Positions 12,501 through 19,409 of a stretch of DNA of 64,000 bases are shown in pieces (within the stretch, counting starts at the first letter, position 1; every line of letters begins with the position of its first letter). The DNA is taken from positions 496,001-560,000 of the forward strand of contig JAFKAC010000011.1 in NCBI GenBank assembly GCA_025766275.1. Reading direction: 5' to 3'. Position numbers and translations under genes: made by a program. Origin of the DNA: Lactarius indigo (Eukaryota > Basidiomycota > Agaricomycetes > Russulales > Russulaceae). The notes beneath the pieces were generated by a model that searched no databases, was not told the DNA's origin, and saw only the letters and a program-made list of their open reading frames with translations.

Positions 12501-14316
12501 CCAGGAGTTCGAGGTCGTATATATCATAATTGCGTTCGGCGTTGTTGAGGGTGGACGAATAATATCCAATAGGATGTCGCTTGCCATCCGCTTTGCGCTG
12601 GAGGAGAACAGCTCCAGTGGCGAACCCAGATGCATCAACTTCTAGTTCGAATTGTTGCGTGAGGTCAGGGTGTGCGAGCACAGGTTCGCTGGTGACAAGG
12701 GTTTTGAGGTCTTGGAATGCTTTCTCTTCTTCGGTCCCCCAGTGCCATTCGGTGTCTTTGCGGGTGAGTTTGTTGAGAGGGCGTGCTTTGGTCGCGAAAC
12801 CTCGTATGAAAGGGCGATAAAAATTGCAAAAACCGAGAAAAGAGCGGACGTCCTTAACCTTGGTTGGCGTGGGCCAATCTTTAATGCCCGAAATTTTGAC
12901 AGGATCCATGCGTGTCACCCCCTTTTCAAGGATTACCCCCAGGTAATCCATACGCGGGGAGTGGAAAAGACATTTTTCGAGCTTGTAATATAGGTCGTGT
13001 TCCGCGGATACGCGGAGAACGTCTTTTACTGCCTCAATGTGATCTGGTAAAGAGTGAGTAAGGCCTGTAGCGATGCCGATGTCGTCCATGTAAACCCGTA
13101 TAACCGTGCCACGTTTTTCGTGCTTCGCGATGATATCCCTGAAGATGAAGTTCATCATGGTCTGGAACGTCGCCGGAGAGTTGGTTAAGCCGAAAAACAT
13201 CACCGTTGGTTCGAATAGTCCATATCGTGTTTTAAACGCCGCTTTTTCCTCGTCTCCCTCTTTGATGCGTATGTTGTTGTACCCCCATCGTACGTCGAGT
13301 TTGGTGTAGATGTGGGCGTTACTGAGGTCTGTGATAAGGTCGGAAATGAGAGGAAGTGGGTATTGATTGCGGATAGTAACAGCGTTGATCTTTCGATAAT
13401 CCTGAACGGGCCGCAACTTACCATCCTTCTTTTTAATAAAAAAGAAGGACGAGGCGTATGGAGATTTAGAGGGTCGTATGTACCCCTTCTTTAGTTGTTC
13501 ATCAATCCATTCGCGCAGCTTCTTGTCTTCTTCTTGAGTCATGGGGTATATTTTACAATCTATGGCATCAGCTGTCCCCGGTTTGAACTCGATGGCGTGA
13601 TCCCAGGGCCTGCTGGGCGGAAACCTGTCCGATGCTTCTTCACTGAAGAGACGTTCGAATTCGCGGTATTCGGGAGGCAACTCAGCTTTAGTAGTGTACT
13701 GCTGAGCAGCAATGGCGAGGTCAGTGGCGGTGGCTCTAATTCGACATCCCTCTTCAAATTGCTGTCGCTGTTCCTCTGTGATAACACAAGAGTGTACGAC
13801 TTCATAGTCATCATTTTGAGAGGTGGTCGCCGCAATTGTTGCTGTTTTGAGATAGGGATTAGTCGAGCGAATAATAATGGGGAGCATATCTTCATGGATG
13901 GCAGCTTGTGACCATTTGATATGCGGATCGTAAATAGCGAGCCAGGGGTATCCAAGTACGATGTCCTCATTGCCGATGTCGGTGATGAGGAAGCGCATTT
14001 CCTTGTGAATCCCTTTAGTTTGAACGTCCACATCTGTATAATGGGTGATACGTCCCGATCTGTTTTCGGTGTTATCGATATTCCATATTTTCTTTGGGAC
14101 TTCGAGTAGTTTGGTTCCGAGCCCCATCCTTTTTGCGAATGATGGCTTCATGAAGCAGTGGGTTGCTCCTGAATCCACTAAAGCGCGTATGTCGGCCATT
14201 TTGTAACTGGTGCGAATCGAAACTGGAACTCTCATAGATCGATAGCGAGTCATGATTACACTGTTACAATTAACTGCCCTCACCCAGGCCGATGGGTTTA
14301 GGCGTCCTGAAAACCC
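9523..14316 (-). CDS. Pol polyprotein of gypsy element 1 (-1 frame)
   Basis: About 1597 residues are read after a -1 slip at 14310-14316. Domains in order: aspartic protease (LVDSGATHCF), reverse transcriptase (active site YMDDIG), RNase H (VDASGFATGAV), integrase with the HHCC zinc motif (ending KGCAECQ), a DDE core (VDFITK, ISDRDPRF), and a chromodomain (EYEVEKILD ... LVKWKGYPDS). About 400 residues then follow that ordinary chromoviruses lack: an acidic linker, a YGKPLY motif, and a long charged, coiled-coil-like end (about the last 90 residues). The enzymes copy element RNA into DNA and integrate it; the chromodomain probably steers integration to modified chromatin. No in-frame stop is present. 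There is no separate start: pol depends on frameshifting from gag. Confidence 0.93.
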   Translation of the reverse strand, partial: GFSGRLNPSAWVRAVNCNSVIMTRYRSMRVPVSIRTSYKMADIRALVDSGATHCFMKPSFAKRMGLGTKLLEVPKKIWNIDNTENRSGRITHYTDVDVQTKGIHKEMRFLITDIGNEDIVLGYPWLAIYDPHIKWSQAAIHEDMLPIIIRSTNPYLKTATIAATTSQNDDYEVVHSCVITEEQRQQFEEGCRIRATATDLAIAAQQYTTKAELPPEYREFERLFSEEASDRFPPSRPWDHAIEFKPGTADAIDCKIYPMTQEEDKKLREWIDEQLKKGYIRPSKSPYASSFFFIKKKDGKLRPVQDYRKINAVTIRNQYPLPLISDLITDLSNAHIYTKLDVRWGYNNIRIKEGDEEKAAFKTRYGLFEPTVMFFGLTNSPATFQTMMNFIFRDIIAKHEKRGTVIRVYMDDIGIATGLTHSLPDHIEAVKDVLRVSAEHDLYYKLEKCLFHSPRMDYLGVILEKGVTRMDPVKISGIKDWPTPTKVKDVRSFLGFCNFYRPFIRGFATKARPLNKLTRKDTEWHWGTEEEKAFQDLKTLVTSEPVLAHPDLTQQFELEVDASGFATGAVLLQRKADGKRHPIGYYSSTLNNAERNYDIYDLELLAIVKAFRHWRPLLAGSPHKIKVFSDHLNLQYWRSPQKISRRVAREVLELSEYDFEIHHIKGTSNGRADALSRRPDYDQGERDNEGVTVLPENVFARATTLEEPRHPHWRPEILPVEMTPEHPIYEQDIAKLKPWVDAHKLKDIEGTWYKDGRRVVTGGIHDKRTIIAAHHDSPVYGHPGIKRTLQLTERHYWWPQMKNDVTDYVKGCAECQRHKVNLRPIRAPLQPIYPKPEALPFETIAVDFITKLPVSRGYDSILTVTDHDCTKAAVFIPCNEEITAEGTAALYVSHVFPRFGLPSRVISDRDPRFASKFMREICKILGISQNISTAYHPRTDGQSERTNQWLEQYLRFWVNERQDDWVRYLPMAEFTHNNWPNETTRESPFFLLSGFNPRADWTDRPSPIPQVSLRLDQFKQARQRAFSCMLRAQKSWVKHKDTPKFKEGDLVWLEGRHLRTHQPTAKLAAKRHGPFKVIQVMSPVNYRLELPTQWSIHDVFHIDLLTPYRETPTHGPNYQRPPPDLVDNEEEYEVEKILDSRRFGRKRRLQYLVKWKGYPDSDNQWIDKDDVFADEAVREFKHSNPDRETHIRVASCRDKSPTPIHSMSSTRRNDQLALLSTLVNDSTATLVNPDTANDAAATRVAGGGRPSMQHEEDGPITSEELHQTLQRFPMPVQGIVDDDPATTQPTPPQPMYALTNPDTGEPEVFLTEDELFRLQAAVPRGEATGRHEEIRARMERNGGAVAAGATAYRRLPTTDDEGAEGVLDEDEDEDELGDHYPIRHAFLNHEFYAEDPAATPYLVDAAGGPLHRGRVAVAQAARYTPMGERDPATRVVVPEGFRVNRGPDYIPFPIKLPNGPTVQASHVQVIRGGDPFVLGLAPGSGFLYGKPLYATPHLPKNNRALIPHEEYFMLRDRHPTDLLLMRIGDVTLTQELRRFRQFAFAEDQLEKRIRQLRLEQEMVVQDKKDSLYRLERANILARMEDEAERMRQESVAD

Positions 14317-15719
14317 TCCTTCTTCCACAGTTGTTGGAGGATAATGTCCTTTACGTCGTCTGATTCTCCGGCTACTCCGTTAAGCCAATCGCTGGCGCGC
14401 TGTTGAGGGGGTACGTCTTGAACCGCCCTAGTAGCGACTTCTGGTTCTTGTTGATGATAGTCGGTGTCAATATACCGACTGGTCGACGCCTGGGGTTGGT
14501 ATTCCCTTGGCGGTTGTCTGCAATCACGGGCCATGTGTCCGTCCTTTCTACAATTGTAACATATGACTGGCCTTGGATTGTTACGTCCTCCTCCTCTCTG
14601 TAGGAATCCTCCTCTTGGTCGATATGGAGGACGCGGAGCGAGTATGTCCTCGGCTCCCGCAAGTCTTCCTCGAATTCGGTCTGCGGAGGTGTCCATGGCG
14701 TTTGGATCTCGTAAATTTCTTGGTTGCCATGAACTCCGCGGTGGTCCCTGCCACTGTCGTTGTTGTCGTTGCCTTCCTTGTCCTTGTCCTTGTCCAGGAG
14801 GAGCCCCTTTGTTCAGTACCGCTTTGAGGTGAAGGTATTGTTGTTGGCGAGTGGTGGCCGCTTCTTTCCACTCGCGGTAGTTGCGGGGGTTATCGAGGGT
14901 GTAGACCTTTTCGTATAGGTCTTTTGGTAGTCCGCTCGCGAATAGATCAAGCGTTTGCGGATCGTCGAGTCTGTACTGAGCGCGGCGTATTAACTGTTCG
15001 AATTGGGTGCAATACTCATCTAGGTTGCCCCCAATCATCTTGACTCCTTTCTTGAGCTCGTATTGAGCTTGTTCTTGTTCCATGGTGTTTCGGAAACGTT
15101 GCATGAAACTTCTCGTGACTTCGTTCCATAATCCTTCACTCGTGCGGGGTATCCCTGCTTGTATCTGGCCATTGAGCCAAGTAAGCATGGCCAACACCCA
15201 TTCGCTGACGTTAGTTCCCTTGATATACGATAGGAAGAGTAAGGCGCGTCGATATGGTGTAGCCATAATGCCTTCGTCTGCGTTCATGCCCCAATAGACA
15301 TGCCATTGAGTAAGGAACGCTTCTACTTTGGCGCGTTCTCCATCGAACACTGTGGGTGCTTCGCCAGCCAATTTGTTACTTGGAGGGGGAATAATAGGTC
15401 CTGCACCTGGTATTCCTGCTCCCGGTGGTCCTCCTCCTGGCGGTCCCCCTGGGAATCCTCCAGGGAACCCCCCGAATCCGGGTTCTCTTGATGGGGGTCC
15501 TCCTCCTCCTCCTCCTCCACTAGGAGGATCGGCAACATCTGGTCCGATTGCTCGGTGGATTGCTACATCGTCGTCGGTCATTCGATGACCAGTGTAGGGA
15601 TTGATAGGAGCTAAATTAGCTCTGGATTCTTCTGCGATGCGTCGTTGTTCTTCTAGTGCTATTTGATCTCTTGCCTCGGCAGTGAGCAGTTCTTCGTGCG
15701 TAATAGTGGCAGTTGCCAT
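14298..15719 (-). CDS. Gag of gypsy element 1 (AUG-initiated form)
   Basis: The first ATG after the inferred RNA start is 15719-15717 (MATATITHEE, purine at -3 and G at +4), giving 473 residues to the TAA at 14300-14298. The protein has a Gly/Pro-rich linker, a retrotransposon capsid region (EAPTVFDGERAKVEAFL onward) and one CCHC zinc knuckle (CYNCRKDGHMARDC) near the C-terminus. Gag packages element RNA in virus-like particles. The same frame stays open for about 180 codons upstream of the ATG, back to the LTR, without any ATG; see the leader entry. The last codons contain the slip site into pol. Confidence 0.85.
   Translation of the reverse strand: MATATITHEELLTAEARDQIALEEQRRIAEESRANLAPINPYTGHRMTDDDVAIHRAIGPDVADPPSGGGGGGGPPSREPGFGGFPGGFPGGPPGGGPPGAGIPGAGPIIPPPSNKLAGEAPTVFDGERAKVEAFLTQWHVYWGMNADEGIMATPYRRALLFLSYIKGTNVSEWVLAMLTWLNGQIQAGIPRTSEGLWNEVTRSFMQRFRNTMEQEQAQYELKKGVKMIGGNLDEYCTQFEQLIRRAQYRLDDPQTLDLFASGLPKDLYEKVYTLDNPRNYREWKEAATTRQQQYLHLKAVLNKGAPPGQGQGQGRQRQQRQWQGPPRSSWQPRNLRDPNAMDTSADRIRGRLAGAEDILAPRPPYRPRGGFLQRGGGRNNPRPVICYNCRKDGHMARDCRQPPREYQPQASTSRYIDTDYHQQEPEVATRAVQDVPPQQRASDWLNGVAGESDDVKDIILQQLWKKEGFQDA
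14310..14316 (-). promoter_or_regulatory. -1 ribosomal frameshift heptamer GGGTTTT (element 1)
   Basis: In the gag frame the codons are GGT TTT preceded by G, a perfect X-XXY-YYZ slippery heptamer ten bases before the gag stop. The -1 frame continues without a stop into the protease through a linker (RLNPSAW) similar in element 2 (GSNPAAW). GC-rich sequence follows and could form the stimulatory structure. Confidence 0.8.
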
Positions 15720-16501
15720 TGCGACTGCTGGGCTGTGAATGTGAATTACTTCAGGTTCTGGTTGGTGAATAGTGAGGGACTCAGTTCGTTGTATAATGTG
15801 ATCGCCAATAGCTCCTAGGCTAGCGTCTTCTGCTGGCGTAGTTCCTCTGCTTGGGGATTGATTTTCGGAGGTTTCTTCTCCGCTAACTCCTTCGTCTGTG
15901 TGTTCTTGCGCTTGTCCGTCTATGGGACCGTAGTCTGCTCGACTATTGAGTTCTCGAGCGTCGATGTCGCAGTTATAGTTTCTTCCAGCTGGTCGTACGA
16001 TATCCCAGCGGTGATCTATGGGGTTCCAAGTAACCTCGGTCCAACAAAGGTGGTCGAAATTGAACTCAACAGGTCGGAAACGGTTAGGACCGTTAAATTC
16101 TACAAAGTACCCGGTGTCTTCTCCTCGCTCTCTCCACTGGGCTGCTCCCAGGAATCTTGTAGGTACGTTACGATCTCCTCGTCGTTCAATATGATAGGGA
16201 CGGAAAGACGTCCACTGGTCTCTAGTCGAATACGCCACGATGAGGATCTTGGTCTTAATGTTACGCTCCACCGGCGTTAGTCCGACTTGGACTCGTGAAG
16301 GGCGTAATCGACTTAGCGAAAGTCTGGCGAATGGGGATCACGTGTCAACCCAACGCAGGCTGAACAGGGGCACACTGGCACACGCTGCAGCAAAAGGATG
16401 AAGAGAAGTGTCCCTTGGTAGACACTTAGCGGAGGCACACTTAGTCGAAGACTAAGGCAGACAAAAGACGATTCAGAAGGTGGATTGAAGAAGACCAAGA
16501 T
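15720..16501 (-). promoter_or_regulatory. AUG-free leader with in-frame gag extension (element 1)
   Basis: From the inferred RNA 5' end (16501, 35 nt after a TATAAG at 16536) to the gag ATG, 782 nt contain no ATG in any sense frame. The gag frame is open from the LTR border onward and encodes a domain resembling element 3 (RPVEF followed by a Trp-rich stretch). A GTG at 16238-16236 has A at -3 and G at +4 and could start a longer Gag. Confidence 0.65.
16246..16256 (-). promoter_or_regulatory. Self-priming PBS of element 1
   Basis: AAGACCAAGAT (minus strand), two bases inside the 5' LTR, is the exact complement of ATCTTGGTCTT at 16501-16491 in the LTR, located at the expected RNA 5' end. This is the Tf1/sushi self-priming arrangement, in place of a tRNA primer. 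Confidence 0.8.
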
Positions 16502-16767
16502 GGAGAGTCTTGGTCTTCCGAGTCGACTACTTATACAGATACGCGCGGGCTTTAAAGCGCCGCTGGAATAGTAGGTAACCAATAGCGTAACTAGCTCGAA
16601 CCCTAGTACAGCTATCCTAGGAATGAGTCATACATGAGTCACAATCACATGCGAACTACTATGCTGACTGATACGATGTAAGAGTCCATGACTAATATCA
16701 ATACCGGACCGTAGTCATAACCGGTCATGAGTCGTGCGTAATGAGTCTTCAAGTCCGTACCGTAACA
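16259..16767 (-). repeat. 5' LTR of gypsy element 1
   Basis: 509 bp, partner of 8982-9490. It holds the TATA box (start 16536) and the self-primer complement (16501-16491). GAGAT follows at 16768-16772. Confidence 0.95.
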
Positions 16768-16772
16768 GAGAT

Positions 16773-17098
16773 GAGGGTAAGCAGACAGCGTGTATGCATA
16801 GATTATGAGAGGGGAAGAGTCTATGGGTCCAGAGACCCGGTGCGTGCATAGGGTTGTAGGGGCGAGGGATTTAAACCCCGCCCACTAGGGGCACCTCCCA
16901 GAGGAACCCAGTCAGAGTCGGTGTGTTAGATAAGATAGGGGACATATGAGGTCCCCCTAGTGCGGTCTCCCAGTCCATCTGTGTGTTATGTCATCCAAAT
17001 CCTCATCCCTACCTCCCACACCGTCATCGCCTTCCAACCCCTCGGTGCCTTCCCAGGCACACTGACTGAGGACCTTCCTTTTCTCACCTTGGCGTGTG
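16773..17098 (-). mobile_element. Poly(A) retroposon, segment 2
   Basis: This is the piece of the retroposon between gypsy elements 1 and 2. It is bounded by their target duplications (GAGAT at 16768-16772, GTGTG at 17094-17098). Non-coding as far as can be seen. Confidence 0.55.
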
Positions 17099-17814
17099 TG
17101 TTACGGACTGGACTTGTTTTCGACTTTACATTGATTTCTTACTTACACTTGCGTTCGCGGGAAAGTCTTTCCTTTCTTGGCTTTCCCTTTTTCGGACTTG
17201 CTGCGCACTAGGAGCCTTAAGATTCTCTCCTAGTGCAAAGTGAGACAATGAGACACTCATTGTCCTTATAAGTCTTTATTACTACTATACTTGGGCTAAA
17301 TGCACCCTTTTATGGCAGGTGTCTCACTTTTGTTGAAACTGAGACATGTCTCACTTGCCTTTTATATCCTTGTTTCTTCCCACACTTACTGCGGATAGCT
17401 GTGCACACCTTCTTCTTTTCCCGTGCCTGCTGCGGATTGCTGTACTTTCTTCTCACGATTGCTGCGGATTGCTGTGTTACTTCTCACGCTTGCTGCGGAT
17501 TGCGCTATTTGTTTGTTCCGCACAAACAAACCTTTGTCTATATAAGTCGTGGCCCTAGGTAGCTTGTATCCTTAGACTCGACTTCTTTACCATCACAGTA
17601 TACATTGTTTTCCCATTCCCTTGGGGTAACTCTCTGCTGAACCGTCGAACCTCTTGAACCCCCTGAACTCCTCTCACATCTTGAGTATTGTGTCATACTC
17701 TGAGATCCTTGTTAACCACTTAAACCTTGCCATTATTGGCTGAATCCTCGCTCATTGACATAGAAAGACCAGACTTGCTCACGCCGAGCTGAACGTTCCT
17801 ACTGTAACGTTACA
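17099..17814 (+). repeat. 5' LTR of gypsy element 2
   Basis: 716 bp, TGTTACGG to CGTTACA. U3 contains imperfect repeats of TGCTGCGGATTGCTG near 17385-17510, a TATA box (TATATAAG, about 17540) and, 34 nt on, the self-primer complement. Confidence 0.95.
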
Positions 17815-18290
17815 TTAAGTCGAGTCTCTCCACCCTGGCTTCAAAACTAGGAAGCAGGAGCCGTTCCCAGTTCAAACCAGAATTCATCACCAGAAGAACA
17901 GAAGACGATCTCTCTGACAACATCAAGGGAGTAGCCATCTGGAAAACCTACGACGAAACTGAAGGATATTACGTTTGGAGCAAAGAAGACAACGGATATA
18001 TTCCTATTGAATACATAGAAGACAAACGACTTTGGGTAGTCATCGCACAATCAACCAAAGACCACAAGTGGTTCTCTGTCAAACCCGTACCACTAGAATT
18101 CGGACTTGGTCCATATAGAAACAACCCAGTTGGCATAGTTGTCGACTCAGATACAGAAGAACCTGCTCAGGATTCGGATCAACATCAATCCCCTGTTGCA
18201 TCAGTGGAAGCTACGTCAGGTGTCCCCTCTTTAGCCCCACAAGAACCCATAGATTCAGGTGCTCGCACACCAACAAACTCAAGCATTAGA
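17574..18290 (+). promoter_or_regulatory. AUG-free leader with in-frame gag extension (element 2)
   Basis: From the inferred RNA start (17574) to the gag ATG, 717 nt hold no ATG in any frame. After a TAA in the LTR (17805-17807) the gag frame stays open throughout. A CTG at 17835 lies in a near-ideal context (A at -3, G at +4) and would add 152 residues to Gag. The encoded stretch is protein-like (for example IPIEYIEDKRLWVV). Confidence 0.65.
17817..17827 (+). promoter_or_regulatory. Self-priming PBS of element 2
   Basis: AAGTCGAGTCT, two bases after the 5' LTR, is the complement of AGACTCGACTT at 17574-17584, 34 nt downstream of the TATA box. Confidence 0.8.
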
Positions 18291-19409
18291 ATGACAAGCA
18301 CAGCCACACAAATCAACACCTCAATCACCCACACCCCTAGTGGAGGTGGCAGTAGCAAAGGTGGAGGTGGAGGTGGAGGTGGAGGTGGAGGCGGAGGTGG
18401 AGGTGGAGGCGGTGGAGGAATCCCTGCTGGAAGAGCCCCACCTTTAGCCCCCCCTCCTGCCGGAGATAAATTAACAGGCCTACCACCAAAAGAATTCACT
18501 GGAGACCGAGCCCACAGCAAGAAATTCCTAAAAGAGTTCACCTTCTACCGGGCCCTCAATGGATCAATCGAGCAGATGAGAAACCCCTATCTCAGATGCA
18601 TTGTCTTCCTCTCCCTAATACAAGGAGACTTGGTTGATGACTGGGTTATGGAACAAAGTGACTGGCTTACTGATGAACTTGCTGGAGGACGGGCTACAAC
18701 AGAAGAAGACCTGTGGATCACCATCCTAGATCGCTTCCAGGCTGCTTACACAGACGTTGCAGAGAAGCAGAAGGCACAGAAGGCACTCCAAGCAGTCAAA
18801 ATGGAGAATGGAGACCTTGACACCTATATCGCTCAGTTCGCTGCCCTTGCAAAGAAGGCAGGATATGGCGCAGATGAAGAAGGAACCCTGGATATTTTCT
18901 CACGGGGTCTACCTGAAAAACTGGTCAGGAACATCATACAGTTCGACCACCCAGATGACTGGAAAGAATGGACCCAATCAGCCAGAAAGCACCATCAAGA
19001 CTTCATCAATCTCCAAAATCGCTTCGGAATCAAAAAGGAAACTAAAGCCGGATTCACAAAAGGGCAATGGAACAACGCCTTTAAAGTCAAACCACGTGAC
19101 CCAAATGCGATGGACATAGGAAGGACTCAAAGAGGAGCTGCAGGAAGAGCAGCCCTCACTGAAACCGAAAAACAGAAGCTTCAAGCAGAAGGGCGCTGTT
19201 TCCGTTGCAAGAAACAGGGGCACATATCGCGAAACTGCCCTGACAAACCAGCCAAACTCGCAGAAGCATCAACTACACCCTCTGCACCATCCACCACAAA
19301 AACCAAAGAGGAACTAGCAAATGAGATGTGGGGAACTCTGATGGCACAGAGTGAGGAAGTGCGAGCACTGCTCGTAGAGAAAGCCTTTGCTGAGAAGGAT
19401 TTTTCGTAG
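18291..19409 (+). CDS. Gag of gypsy element 2 (AUG-initiated form)
   Basis: The first ATG of the transcript (18291, A at -3) is in frame with gag and gives 372 residues. A run of about 21 Gly encoded by GGTGGA repeats (about 18358-18420) follows the Ser/Thr-rich start. Then come the capsid region (KEFTGDRAHSKKFLKEF onward) and a CCHC knuckle (CFRCKKQGHISRNC). The stop is TAG at 19407-19409. The role is RNA packaging and particle assembly. The upstream in-frame extension without ATG is described in the leader entry. Confidence 0.85.
   Translation: MTSTATQINTSITHTPSGGGSSKGGGGGGGGGGGGGGGGGGGGIPAGRAPPLAPPPAGDKLTGLPPKEFTGDRAHSKKFLKEFTFYRALNGSIEQMRNPYLRCIVFLSLIQGDLVDDWVMEQSDWLTDELAGGRATTEEDLWITILDRFQAAYTDVAEKQKAQKALQAVKMENGDLDTYIAQFAALAKKAGYGADEEGTLDIFSRGLPEKLVRNIIQFDHPDDWKEWTQSARKHHQDFINLQNRFGIKKETKAGFTKGQWNNAFKVKPRDPNAMDIGRTQRGAAGRAALTETEKQKLQAEGRCFRCKKQGHISRNCPDKPAKLAEASTTPSAPSTTKTKEELANEMWGTLMAQSEEVRALLVEKAFAEKDFS
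19397..19403 (+). promoter_or_regulatory. -1 frameshift heptamer GGATTTT (element 2)
   Basis: Gag codons GAT TTT are preceded by G. The -1 frame is open from here into the protease. GGAUUUN heptamers are known slip sites, for example the MMTV pro-pol site GGAUUUA. Confidence 0.75.

Larger units (their letters stand above)
8982..16767 (-). mobile_element. Gypsy element 1: complete Ty3/Gypsy chromovirus
   Basis: The two 509-bp LTRs show no difference by eye and have inverted ends TGTTACG/CGTAACA. The 5-bp target duplication is GAGAT (8977-8981 and 16768-16772). The order on the minus strand is LTR, self-priming site, AUG-free leader, gag, -1 frameshift, pol with chromodomain and a C-terminal extension, polypurine tract (AAAAGGGGGTGA, about 9491-9502), LTR. 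Both main frames are unbroken, so the copy may still be active. It sits inside the poly(A) retroposon. Confidence 0.95.

Noticed and set aside
17385..17515. Short repeats TGCTGCGGATTGCTG in the element 2 LTR as a CRISPR-like array
   Set aside because: Few imperfect units with unequal spacing inside a eukaryotic LTR; they are U3 sub-repeats.
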